Source: Burkholderia aenigmatica
GTDB taxonomy: Bacteria > Pseudomonadota > Gammaproteobacteria > Burkholderiales > Burkholderiaceae
DNA length: 60,913 nucleotides
Assembly: GCF_902499175.1 (NCBI RefSeq)
Contig: NZ_CABVQC010000060.1
Location: 1 to 60,913, forward strand
Reading direction: 5' to 3'
Below are positions 16,142 through 24,202 of this stretch, one piece after another. The notes under the pieces were generated by a model. The model was not told where the DNA came from. It ran no database searches and worked only from the letters and a program-made list of their open reading frames with translations. How positions within the stretch are numbered: position 1 is the first letter of the stretch; the number at the start of each line of letters is the position of its first letter. The position numbers and the translations under genes are program-made.

Positions 16142-16747
16142 TTAGGCAGCCGGCGTTTCGCCTTCTGCTGCGTCCGACACGGCACCAGCCGGGACCGTCG
16201 CCGATGCGACAACCGGGTTTTCCGCGTCGACGTGCGCGACCAGCGCGACGCCCTTCGGCAGCGTGATGTCCTTCGCGTGCAGCGATTGACCCGCTTCGAT
16301 CTTCGACAGGTCGACTTCGAGGAACTCCGGCAGGTCAGCCGGCAGGCACTCGATTTCGATTTCCGTCGCGACGTGCGAAACGATCGCGCTCGACAGCTTT
16401 ACAGCCGGGCTGACTTCAGCGTTCAGGAAGTGCAGCGGAGCCTTCGTGTGCAGCTTCTTCTTCGCGTCAACGCGTTGGAAGTCCACGTGCAGCACCAGTT
16501 GCTTGAACGGGTGGTATTGCACGTCGCGCAGCAGAACCTGTTGCGACTGGCCGGCCACTTCGAGGTCGAGGATCGACGAGTGGAAAGCTTCCTTCTTCAG
16601 GGCGTGCCACAGGGCGTTGTGATCGAGTTCGATCTTTTGCGGGGCTGCTTCGCCACCGTAAACGATACCCGTGGTCTTACCAGCGTTGCGCAGGCGGCGG
16701 CTCGCACCCGTACCTTGCTCTTGGCGCTCGAAAGCGACGACTTTCAT
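16142..16747 (-). CDS. rplY: 50S ribosomal protein L25 / general stress protein Ctc
   Basis: 5S rRNA-binding protein of the large subunit. 201 residues, the long Ctc form with an N-terminal L25 domain (about 1-90, starts MKVVAFERQEQGTGASRRLR) and a C-terminal TL5/Ctc beta domain. It ends in an alanine- and glutamate-rich tail. The ribosome-binding site GGAG lies 6 bases before the ATG. The rplY-pth neighbourhood is widespread in bacteria. Confidence 0.96.
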   Translation of the reverse strand: MKVVAFERQEQGTGASRRLRNAGKTTGIVYGGEAAPQKIELDHNALWHALKKEAFHSSILDLEVAGQSQQVLLRDVQYHPFKQLVLHVDFQRVDAKKKLHTKAPLHFLNAEVSPAVKLSSAIVSHVATEIEIECLPADLPEFLEVDLSKIEAGQSLHAKDITLPKGVALVAHVDAENPVVASATVPAGAVSDAAEGETPAA

Positions 16748-16850
16748 GTGATTCTCCAATAGCTGCCCGCGACCAGGCAGTAAAACGGGGCCGTCAAACA
16801 GCGGCCCCCGATGAAACGGCGGGGTTTCGTCTATCCCGTCCGATTGTGCA

Positions 16851-16878
16851 AAAAGCGAAGCGTTGCCGCTTCGCTTTC
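16851..16878 (-). terminator. Rho-independent terminator after prs
   Basis: AAGCGAAGCG and CGCTTCGCTT form a 10-base perfect stem around TTGC; the minus strand continues with T residues. It sits 30 bases after the prs stop. Confidence 0.85.
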
Positions 16879-16907
16879 TGCGCATGCTTTGTTCAGTCGA
16901 TTCGCGA

Positions 16908-17870
16908 TCAGGATTCCGCGAACAGCGACATCACCGAATCGCCGCGGCGGATCCGCGAGAACGTTTCGGCCAGCAGGCTCGCGCTCGTCAGTGCACGGAT
17001 CTTCGAGCAGCCCAGCGATTCGGCGGACAGCGGGATCGTGTCGGTGACGACCAGTTCGTCGAGTGCCGACGCAGCGATGCGATCGGCTGCGCCACCCGAC
17101 AGCACCGGGTGCGTCGCGTAGGCGAATACCTGCTTCGCGCCGCGTTCCTTCAGCACTTGCGCGGCCTTGCAGAGCGTGCCTGCCGTATCGACCATGTCGT
17201 CCATGATTACGCAGGTGCGGCCTTCGACTTCACCGATGATGTTCATCACTTCGGAGACGTTCGCCTTCGGGCGACGCTTGTCGATGATCGCGAGATCGCA
17301 GTTGAGCTGCTTCGCGAGTGCCCGGGCACGCACCACGCCGCCGACGTCCGGCGACACGACGAGCAGATCCGAGTAGTTCTGCTTGCGCAGGTCACCCAGC
17401 AGGATCGGCGTTGCGTAGATGTTGTCGACCGGGATGTCGAAGAAGCCCTGAATCTGGTCGGCGTGCAGATCCATCGTGATGATCCGCTCGACGCCGGCGA
17501 TTTCCAGCATGTTCGCGATGACCTTCGCCGAGATCGCGACGCGCGCCGAACGCGGGCGGCGATCCTGACGGGCATAGCCGAAGTAGGGGATGGCTGCAGT
17601 GATCCGGCCGGCGGATGCGCGCTTGAGCGCATCGACCATGATCATCAGTTCCATCAGGTTGTCGTTCGTCGGTGCGCACGTGGATTGCAGGACGAAGACG
17701 TCCTTGCCGCGCACGTTTTCCTGGATCTCGACCTGGATCTCGCCGTCGGAGAAACGGCTGACCATTGCTTTGCCGAGGGGAATACCAAGGATATTGACGA
17801 CTTCCTGGGCGAGCGCGGGATTCGCGTTGCCAGTAAAGACCATCAGGCCATCATGGCTGTGGCTGCTCAT
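16908..17870 (-). CDS. prs: Ribose-phosphate pyrophosphokinase
   Basis: Makes PRPP from ribose 5-phosphate and ATP for purine, pyrimidine, histidine, tryptophan and NAD synthesis. 320 residues, standard class I length. Motifs: FSDGEIQVEIQENVRGKDVF, YFGYARQDRRPRSA, DLHADQIQGFFDIPVDNIYA and the PRPP loop VIMDDMVDTAGT. It is preceded by tRNA-Gln, 44 bases away on the same strand, and followed by rplY. Confidence 0.97.
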   Translation of the reverse strand: MSSHSHDGLMVFTGNANPALAQEVVNILGIPLGKAMVSRFSDGEIQVEIQENVRGKDVFVLQSTCAPTNDNLMELMIMVDALKRASAGRITAAIPYFGYARQDRRPRSARVAISAKVIANMLEIAGVERIITMDLHADQIQGFFDIPVDNIYATPILLGDLRKQNYSDLLVVSPDVGGVVRARALAKQLNCDLAIIDKRRPKANVSEVMNIIGEVEGRTCVIMDDMVDTAGTLCKAAQVLKERGAKQVFAYATHPVLSGGAADRIAASALDELVVTDTIPLSAESLGCSKIRALTSASLLAETFSRIRRGDSVMSLFAES

Positions 17871-17914
17871 CGTGCACCTGCTTCAGGCTTGGGCGGGAAA
17901 TGCGGGAAAATTTT

Positions 17915-17991
17915 TGGCAGGGGAGGAAGGACTCGAACCCTCGCATGCCGGAATCAAAATCCGGTGCCTTGACCAACTTGGCGACTCCCCT
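17915..17991 (-). tRNA. tRNA-Gln (anticodon TTG)
   Basis: 77 bases including an encoded CCA. The acceptor stem AGGGGAG/CTCCCCT is fully paired. The anticodon stem CCGGA/TCCGG encloses the loop TTTTGAT (anticodon TTG), and the T-loop is TTCGAGT. Located between ispE and prs on the same strand, a conserved betaproteobacterial position, and probably processed from their shared transcript. Confidence 0.97.
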
Positions 17992-18006
17992 ACACTTAAC
18001 TGACTG

Positions 18007-18039
18007 CTTTACCGAACTCGTGTAGGCCGTTCGGCAAAG
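18007..18039. repeat. Inverted repeat between ispE and tRNA-Gln
   Basis: CTTTACCGAAC and GTTCGGCAAAG pair at 10 of 11 positions around an 11-base loop, just after the ispE stop. It has no T-run on either side, so it is not a simple terminator. It could be a processing signal between ispE and the tRNA, or a recombination scar next to the codon-shifted end of ispE. Confidence 0.55.
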
Positions 18040-18046
18040 TAAAACT

Positions 18047-18928
18047 TCATGACGCGAAAGCGAAGAGCGGATGCTCGTTCAGGCTCTCGGCAACTGCACC
18101 ATTCCAACCGGTGGGCAGCTTGGCTTGCGCCGCTTCTGCCTCATGTTTGCTGTGAAACGCTGCAAACACGCTTGCTCCGGAGCCGGTCATCCTCGCGGGG
18201 GTCACATCATACAACCATTTGACCACCTGCGCAACTTCCGCGTACTTACTTGTTACAACTTGCTGCATATCGTTCCGACCGAAACTATCTGGCCATCCCG
18301 CATCGCTGCTTTGCTGTGCAAGAAAGTCCGTAATTGTGACGCGCTTCGAATCTCTTGTCAACAACTCATCTGAAAATATTTCAGCGGTTGGGACGTGAAC
18401 GCGGGGCGTTACAACCAAGAACCAGCGAGTCGGCAATTGTACCTCAGCTAATTCTTCTCCGATACCCTCTGCGAACGCATTTTTTCCAAAAATAAAAAAC
18501 GGGACGTCTGCGCCGAGTTTTACCGCGAGCGACTGGAGCTCGGCACGCGGCAGGTCGAGTTGCCACAGGCGGTTCAGCGCGAGCAGCGTCGTCGCCGCGT
18601 CGGAACTGCCGCCGCCGAGGCCGGCTCCCATCGGCAGGCACTTGTCGATCTCGATGTCGACACCGTGCGCGGTGCCCGTATGCGCTTTCAGCAGGTTGGC
18701 CGCGCGCACGACGAGGTCGCTTTCCTCGGGCACGCCGGGCACGTCGGTGACGCGCGCGACGCGACCGTCGTCGCGCAGCGTGAAGTGCAGCGTGTCGCCC
18801 CAGTTCAGCAGCTGGAACACGCTCTGCAGATCGTGATAGCCGTTCGGACGGCGGCCGGTGATGTGCAGGAACAGGTTGAGTTTCGCGGGCGCAAGGCAGT
18901 TGCGCAGCGAGCGGGTCGAATCGGTCAT
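18047..18928 (-). CDS. ispE: 4-diphosphocytidyl-2-C-methyl-D-erythritol kinase
   Basis: GHMP kinase of the MEP isoprenoid pathway. 293 residues, complete. Motifs: APAKLNLFLHITGRRPNGYH at the start, the ATP loop PMGAGLGGGSSDAATTL, and MTGSGASVFAAF near the C-terminus. Codon use changes abruptly at about 18,520. The 5' half uses GC-ending codons like its neighbours. The last roughly 475 bases use TTA, ATA, AGA, GTA, GAA and TTT freely, yet the protein stays conserved. That suggests replacement of the 3' half by homologous DNA of lower GC. Start ATG at 18928; it lies 25 bases after lolB. Confidence 0.95.
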   Translation of the reverse strand: MTDSTRSLRNCLAPAKLNLFLHITGRRPNGYHDLQSVFQLLNWGDTLHFTLRDDGRVARVTDVPGVPEESDLVVRAANLLKAHTGTAHGVDIEIDKCLPMGAGLGGGSSDAATTLLALNRLWQLDLPRAELQSLAVKLGADVPFFIFGKNAFAEGIGEELAEVQLPTRWFLVVTPRVHVPTAEIFSDELLTRDSKRVTITDFLAQQSSDAGWPDSFGRNDMQQVVTSKYAEVAQVVKWLYDVTPARMTGSGASVFAAFHSKHEAEAAQAKLPTGWNGAVAESLNEHPLFAFAS

Positions 18929-18953
18929 GCGTATGTCTGGGCTAGGCGGGTGC

Positions 18954-19574
18954 TCACTGATCGAGCACGAGCTTGATGTCGAGCGGCGGTGTCGCGCGCA
19001 CGAGGTTGACGCGTTTGACGCCCGTGGCCGGGGCATCCGCGTAGGCGAGGTAGTCGATCGTCCAGCCGTCCTGGCGGATCTGCTTGACGCGCGTGCCGTC
19101 GGCCGGATCGCGCACCGTCTCCGCGTGCGTCGCGGGCGCGGCGGTCGGCAGCAGCCAGTAGCGCAGGCCCGCGAGCGGCAGTTCGAAGCCGAGCGTTTTC
19201 TGCATCAGGTCGCCGACGTCCGGCGCATATTGCGTCGGACGGTTCGGCAATTCGAGCGACGCCGCCTGCGGCGTCGACTTCACGACCGCGAGCGTCTGGC
19301 CGAGCGGGCTGCGCAGCTCGAGCGACACGTCGTCGCCGTGCTCCTGCCAGTCGAAGTTGCCGTACACGTTCTGCTGCTTGCCGAGACGGTCGTCGTACTG
19401 CACCGCGAAGCGGCCATGGTAAGCGTGCGTTGCGGCAGTCTGCAGCGCCGCGCCGGTCGGCGCGTTTGCCGACGGCGGCGTGCTCGCGCAGCCGGCGAGC
19501 GCGAGCGCCGCGCCGGCTGCGGCCAGCGTGCGCTGCGCGCGGGAGGACAGGGAAAACATCGGGAACATCTGCAT
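18954..19574 (-). CDS. lolB: Outer membrane lipoprotein insertion protein LolB
   Basis: Receives lipoproteins from LolA and inserts them into the outer membrane. 206 residues; a signal peptide with lipobox LAGC puts the acylated Cys at residue 29. Conserved segments include HGRFAVQYDDRLGKQQNVYG, LRSPLGQTLAVV and the C-terminal RVNLVRA. Its ATG overlaps the stop of the upstream TPR gene by one base, so translation is coupled; in-frame ATGs 6 and 15 bases later are possible alternatives. Part of the TPR-lolB-ispE-tRNA-prs unit. Confidence 0.94.
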   Translation of the reverse strand: MQMFPMFSLSSRAQRTLAAAGAALALAGCASTPPSANAPTGAALQTAATHAYHGRFAVQYDDRLGKQQNVYGNFDWQEHGDDVSLELRSPLGQTLAVVKSTPQAASLELPNRPTQYAPDVGDLMQKTLGFELPLAGLRYWLLPTAAPATHAETVRDPADGTRVKQIRQDGWTIDYLAYADAPATGVKRVNLVRATPPLDIKLVLDQ

Positions 19575-21397
19575 CAGAGACCGTTGATCTGGAGGCGTTT
19601 CAGCGTCTGCACGAGCGTGTCGTTGTCCGGCTCGAGCTTCTGCGCGGCACGCCACGCGGTACGCGCGTCGTCCTGCGCGCCGCTCTTCCACAGCACTTCG
19701 CCGAGATGCGCGCCGATTTCGGCGTTCGGCTGCAGTTCGTACGCACGCCGTAGCACCTTCGCCGCGCCGGCCGTATCGCCCATCCGGTACTTCACCCAGC
19801 CGAGGCTGTCCATGATGTACGCGTCGTTCGGCGCGAGCGTCATCGCCTTGTCGATCAGCTTGCTGGCTTCGGGCAGCCGCTGGTTGCGGTCGGCGAGCGA
19901 ATAGCCGAGCGCGTTGTACGCCTGCGGATTGTCGGGCTGCGTGCGGATCAGCTCGCGCAGCTGCTTTTCCATCGTCGTGTAGTGGCCGGTCTTTTCGGCC
20001 GCCATCGCGTAGTCGTAGCGCAGGTCGGGATCGTCGGGGAAGTCCTGGACCGCCTGCCCGAGCCGGGCCTCGGCTTCCGGGTAGCGCTTCGCGGTGAACA
20101 GGATCGACGCGTCGGTGCGTGCGACCACGGCCGCATCGCGCGGATCCGTGATCGGCAGGTCGTCGAGCACCTTGCGTGCCTCGTCGGTCTTGCCCTGTTT
20201 CTGCAGCAGTTGCGCGCGCGTGATCTGCGCGGGGAGGTAGTGCTGGCTCGTCTGGTCGACCTTGTCGAGCCATTGCGACGCCTGCGCGTCGTTGTCCTGG
20301 TCGATCGCGATCTGCGCGAGGTAGATGTAGCCCTGGCCGACGTCGAGGTTCGGCTGCTTGTCGCCGAGCTGGACGTACTGCTTCAGGTAGACGGTCGCTT
20401 CGTCGAGCTTCTTCTGCTGGATCTTGATCAGCGCGAGCGCCATCAGCGGCGTCGGATCCTTCGAGTCGAGCTTGCGCATCGTCTCGAACTGCTTCTGCGC
20501 GTCGTCGAGGCGATCGTCGGCGAGATAGAGCTGCGACAGCGCGAGCCGCGCATCGCGCGACTTCGGATTCTGCTGAACATACTTCTCGAACGACGCGATG
20601 CCCGCCGCACGTTCCGCGGGCCCCATCTGCGACAGCATCAGGGCGGCCGGCAGGTAGTCGGGGCGGATCTGCAGCGCCTGCTTCAGCGACTGCGCGGCGC
20701 CGTCCTTGTCGTCGACGGCAAGCTGCTGGCGCGCGATCGCGAGCTGGGCCTCGGGCCGGTTCAGGTCGTTCTTCAGCATGTCCTTCAGCACCGCGAGGCC
20801 GCCGACGCGGTCGGAGCCGCGCACGAGCAGCGCCTGCAGCGCGAGGATCGCCGGGCCGCGCGTCTCGCCGGTCGCCCGTGCCAGCTCGCGCGCGAGCATC
20901 GGCTGCGCGTCGGCCGGCTTGCCGGCGAGCACCAGCAACGCGGCGTCGACCTGCGATGCGCGGTTCGAATCCGGGGAGTACTGGCGCCACAGGTTCGCGG
21001 CGGACAGCGCGTCGGCCGGGCTCTGCGCGCCGAGCGCGATCTCGGTCGCACGCTGCGCCATGCGCGGATCGCGCGTGTCGCGGGCGAGCGCGAGGTAGGT
21101 CTGGTAGGCCGGCGCCGGCTGGTTACGCTGGAGCGCGACCTCGGCGGCGAGCACCTGGTAGACGATCTGGCTCGTCAGCGGCACGCTGGGGAGATTCTTC
21201 TGCTCGTCCGGCATCACGTGCTCGAACGCGCCCTGCGGCTCCGCGTCGTCCGATGCCGGATCCTGCGCGTGGGCCGGGAAGGCGGTAAGGGTCCAGGCAG
21301 CAAACAACGCGGCGCCGAGTGCACGGCGGACCGGGAAGGCGCGTGCGCCGCGCTCGGCGGCGGGGCGCTTCTGAAGCAGCTTCGAGGGCAGGGTCAT
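19574..21397 (-). CDS. Exported tetratricopeptide-repeat protein
   Basis: 607 residues with a signal peptide (cleavage near FPAHAQ, residue 45). From about residue 85 to the end there are many TPR-like helical pairs, for example AYNALGYSLADRNQRLPEAS and DSLGWVKYRMGDTAGAAKVL. Probably periplasmic, or outer-membrane associated through partners. The gene is commonly linked to lolB and ispE in betaproteobacteria, so a role in envelope lipoprotein handling is plausible but not shown. It is the first gene of the operon, divergent from mutM. Confidence 0.88.
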   Translation of the reverse strand: MTLPSKLLQKRPAAERGARAFPVRRALGAALFAAWTLTAFPAHAQDPASDDAEPQGAFEHVMPDEQKNLPSVPLTSQIVYQVLAAEVALQRNQPAPAYQTYLALARDTRDPRMAQRATEIALGAQSPADALSAANLWRQYSPDSNRASQVDAALLVLAGKPADAQPMLARELARATGETRGPAILALQALLVRGSDRVGGLAVLKDMLKNDLNRPEAQLAIARQQLAVDDKDGAAQSLKQALQIRPDYLPAALMLSQMGPAERAAGIASFEKYVQQNPKSRDARLALSQLYLADDRLDDAQKQFETMRKLDSKDPTPLMALALIKIQQKKLDEATVYLKQYVQLGDKQPNLDVGQGYIYLAQIAIDQDNDAQASQWLDKVDQTSQHYLPAQITRAQLLQKQGKTDEARKVLDDLPITDPRDAAVVARTDASILFTAKRYPEAEARLGQAVQDFPDDPDLRYDYAMAAEKTGHYTTMEKQLRELIRTQPDNPQAYNALGYSLADRNQRLPEASKLIDKAMTLAPNDAYIMDSLGWVKYRMGDTAGAAKVLRRAYELQPNAEIGAHLGEVLWKSGAQDDARTAWRAAQKLEPDNDTLVQTLKRLQINGL

Positions 21398-21483
21398 GGA
21401 AATCCGTTCGATGTTTCAACCGATTGTAACGCGCTCGCTACAATACACGCACGATCGGTAATCCAGTCTCAGACCCGCAAACA

Positions 21484-22311
21484 ATGCCAGAGTTGCCAGA
21501 AGTCGAAGTCACGCGCCGGGGCATCGAGCCCTTTGTCGCAGGCCGCCGCGTCGAGCGTGTCGACGTCCGTACCGCGATGCTGCGCTGGCCCGTGCCGGCC
21601 GGGCTCGCCGAGCAGTTGCGCGCGCGCGAGGTGCTCGCCGTCGAGCGTCGCGGCAAGTACCTGCTGTTCGAGGTCGATGCGGGCTGGTTCATCGTCCATC
21701 TGGGCATGACCGGCACGCTGCGCGTGCTGCCCGCGGACGGCGTGCCGGCTGCCGCGAAGCATGACCACATCGACTGGATCTTCGACGAATTCGTGCTGCG
21801 GTTCCGCGATCCGCGCCGCTTCGGCGCGGTGCTGTGGCACCCGCGCGAAGCGGGCGACGTGCATGCGCATCCGCTCCTCGCGAGCCTCGGCGTCGAGCCG
21901 TTCTCGCCGGCGTTTACCGGCGCGCTGCTGCATGCGCGCACGCGCGGCCGCACCGTGTCGGTCAAGCAGGCGCTGCTCGCGGGCGACATGGTCGTCGGCG
22001 TCGGCAACATCTATGCGTCGGAGAGCCTGTTTCGCGCGGGCATCCGGCCGACGACGGCCGCGGGCAAGGTCTCGCTGCCGCGCTACGAGCGGCTGGCCGA
22101 TGCGGTGCGCGCGACGCTCGCCGACGCGATCGAGCGCGGCGGCAGCACGTTGCGCGATTTCGTCGGCAGCAACGGCGAAAGCGGCTATTTCCAGCTCGAC
22201 TGCTTCGTCTACGACCGTGCGGGCCAGCCTTGCCGCGTATGCGGCACGCCGATCCGCCAGATCGTGCAGGGCCAGCGGTCGACCTATTTCTGCCCGACGT
22301 GCCAGCGTTGA
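21484..22311 (+). CDS. mutM: Formamidopyrimidine-DNA glycosylase
   Basis: Removes 8-oxoguanine opposite C and nicks the abasic site. 275 residues. N-terminal PELPEVEVTRRG provides Pro2 and Glu3 of the active site. The C-terminal zinc finger has the CRVCGTPI and CPTCQ cysteine pairs. The helix-two-turn-helix region includes VGNIYASE. Located 24 bases before mutY, giving two arms of the GO repair system in one unit. Confidence 0.97.
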   Translation: MPELPEVEVTRRGIEPFVAGRRVERVDVRTAMLRWPVPAGLAEQLRAREVLAVERRGKYLLFEVDAGWFIVHLGMTGTLRVLPADGVPAAAKHDHIDWIFDEFVLRFRDPRRFGAVLWHPREAGDVHAHPLLASLGVEPFSPAFTGALLHARTRGRTVSVKQALLAGDMVVGVGNIYASESLFRAGIRPTTAAGKVSLPRYERLADAVRATLADAIERGGSTLRDFVGSNGESGYFQLDCFVYDRAGQPCRVCGTPIRQIVQGQRSTYFCPTCQR

Positions 22312-22335
22312 AACCTTTTTTCACGATTAGATAAC

Positions 22336-23442
22336 TTGAAGCCGCCCCGCATCGCCCCCGCTCCGTTCCCCGTTACGCCGCTGCACCGCACGTTCGCCAC
22401 GCGCCTGGTCGCGTGGCAGCGCGAGCATGGCCGCCACGACCTGCCGTGGCAGAACACCCGCGATCCGTACCGGATCTGGCTGTCGGAAATCATGCTGCAG
22501 CAGACGCAGGTGTCGACCGTCATCCCGTATTACACGCGCTTTCTCGAACGCTACCCCGACGTCGCCGCGCTCGCGGCCGCGCCGACCGACGACGTGATGG
22601 CGCTGTGGGCGGGGCTCGGCTACTACTCGCGCGCGCGCAACCTGCACCGCTGCGCACAGGTCGTCGTCGCCGAGCACGGTGGCGCGTTTCCCGCGACCCC
22701 CGACGCGCTGGCCGAACTGCCGGGCATCGGCCGTTCGACGGCCGCGGCGATCGCGTCGTTCGCATACGGCGCGCGCGCGACGATCCTCGACGGCAACGTG
22801 AAGCGCGTGCTGGCGCGGGTGTTCGGCGTCGAGGGCTTTCCGGGCGAGAAGCGGGTCGAGAACGACATGTGGGCGCTCGCCGAATCGCTGTTGCCCGACG
22901 CCGCGAACGCGGCCGACGTGAGCGCCTATACGCAGGGGCTGATGGATCTCGGCGCGACGCTGTGCGTGCGCGGCAAGCCCGATTGCGCGCGCTGCCCGTT
23001 CGCGGGCGACTGCGTCGCGCAATCGACGGGCCGCCAGCGCGAACTGCCGGCCGCGCGGCCGAAGAAGGCCGTGCCGACGCGCAAGACCTGGATGCTCGTG
23101 CTGCGCGACGGCGACGCCGTGCTGCTCGAGCGGCGGCCCCCGACCGGCATCTGGGGCGGGCTGTGGAGCCTGCCGCAAGCGGACGGCGACGCCGCGCTCG
23201 CGGAACTCGCGCGCGGCTTCGGCGGCGGCGGCACGGTGCCGCTCGCGCCGCTCACGCACACGTTTACGCATTTCCGGCTCGAGATCGAGCCGCGGCTGAG
23301 CGACATGGCCGACGGTGGCGGGCTGCCTTCGGGCGCGCGGGACGCGGACACCGCCTGGGTGCCGCTGAGCCGGCTCGACGCGTATGGCGTGCCGGCACCG
23401 GTGCGCAAGCTGCTCGATGCGCTGAGCGGGCCGCTGCTGTAA
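22336..23442 (+). CDS. mutY: A/G-specific adenine glycosylase
   Basis: Removes adenine mispaired with 8-oxoguanine. 368 residues. HhH-GPD domain with LPWQNTRDPYRIWLSEIMLQ, LPGIGRSTAAAI and the catalytic Asp in TILDGNVKRVLARVFG. The 4Fe-4S ligands appear in CVRGKPDCARCPFAGDC. A C-terminal NUDIX-like domain for 8-oxoG recognition covers about 245-360 (RRPPTGIWGGLWSLP). The likely start is TTG at 22336; no in-frame ATG lies near. Coupled to mutM. Confidence 0.96.
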   Translation: MKPPRIAPAPFPVTPLHRTFATRLVAWQREHGRHDLPWQNTRDPYRIWLSEIMLQQTQVSTVIPYYTRFLERYPDVAALAAAPTDDVMALWAGLGYYSRARNLHRCAQVVVAEHGGAFPATPDALAELPGIGRSTAAAIASFAYGARATILDGNVKRVLARVFGVEGFPGEKRVENDMWALAESLLPDAANAADVSAYTQGLMDLGATLCVRGKPDCARCPFAGDCVAQSTGRQRELPAARPKKAVPTRKTWMLVLRDGDAVLLERRPPTGIWGGLWSLPQADGDAALAELARGFGGGGTVPLAPLTHTFTHFRLEIEPRLSDMADGGGLPSGARDADTAWVPLSRLDAYGVPAPVRKLLDALSGPLL

Positions 23443-23461
23443 CGAAGGGGAAGGGGCGCGC

Positions 23462-23509
23462 TCAAGAAAACGCCGGGCCGTCCCAAGTTTTCTTGACCCC
23501 CTCGGGGGG
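23462..23509. repeat. Composite inverted repeat downstream of mutY
   Basis: TCAAGAAAAC and GTTTTCTTGA form a perfect 10-base inverted repeat separated by 15 bases. CCCCCTCGGGGGG follows directly. I recall such C5-TC-G6 tracts next to TTGA as recurrent intergenic repeats in Burkholderia. It lies between the convergent mutY and LON-domain genes and may act as a terminator or repeat unit. Confidence 0.65.
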
Positions 23510-23539
23510 CCTGGCGCGGAGCGGCAGGTCTGGGGGCCT

Positions 23540-24175
23540 TTATAACCAGCCGTGCCGGCCGAGCACGTGGTGCACGGCGTCGATGCGCGCGCCGACGTCC
23601 GGAAACTCCATCAGCTTCTGCCGCGCGCGCAGGTCGAGCGGCAGCAGTTCCGCAAGGCGGTTCGACACCCAGCTCGGATCGTCGAGGCGGAACGGTTCGC
23701 CGAACGGCATCTTGCCCGGTTCGGACTTCTTCAGCGCGTCGATGATGCGCTCGAGCACCTCGGCGCACGAGCCGAATTGCGCGAGCGTCTGCTCGCCTTC
23801 GAGCGGGATGTCGTCGGGCAGCGGCTCCGCGATGCCGACCAGCAGCCCGTTGCCTTCGACGCGATACGACAGCAGCTCGAAACGCTGCGTGCCGACCGCC
23901 TGCAGGTACAGCATGCCGAATTCGCCGGTATCGCACTCGGTGATGCGCGCCATGCAGCCGATGGTCTCGGGCACCGATACAGCACCGTCCTGCGCGACTT
24001 CGGGCCCGCTCTTCAGCAGGCACACGCCGAACGGTGCGTCGTCGCGCAGGCACGCGCGGGACATGTCGAGATAGCGCGCCTCGAACACCTTGAGCGGGAG
24101 CAGGCCTCCCGGAAACAGCACCGTGTGCAGCGGAAACAGCGGCAGGTCGATCAGGGTGGTCGATAGGGAGGACAT
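23540..24175 (-). CDS. LON N-terminal (substrate-binding) domain protein
   Basis: 211 residues resembling only the N-terminal substrate-binding domain of Lon protease, without ATPase or peptidase parts. Characteristic start LPLFPLHTVLFPGGLLPLKVFEARYLDM; later GRITEC-like strand sequence (CMARITECDTGEFGMLYLQA) and a helical C-terminus. Stand-alone LON-domain proteins are common; their function is poorly defined. It follows rapZ by 27 bases on the same strand, so likely the last gene of the hprK-rapZ transcript. Confidence 0.88.
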   Translation of the reverse strand: MSSLSTTLIDLPLFPLHTVLFPGGLLPLKVFEARYLDMSRACLRDDAPFGVCLLKSGPEVAQDGAVSVPETIGCMARITECDTGEFGMLYLQAVGTQRFELLSYRVEGNGLLVGIAEPLPDDIPLEGEQTLAQFGSCAEVLERIIDALKKSEPGKMPFGEPFRLDDPSWVSNRLAELLPLDLRARQKLMEFPDVGARIDAVHHVLGRHGWL

Positions 24176-24202
24176 GGCGCGCGGGCGTTGGGGCGTGCGT
24201 CG

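Noticed and set aside
17915..18528. Integrated element at tRNA-Gln
   Set aside because: No integrase, no repeated tRNA 3' end, and ispE is intact and contiguous. Only the codon shift remains, reported separately.
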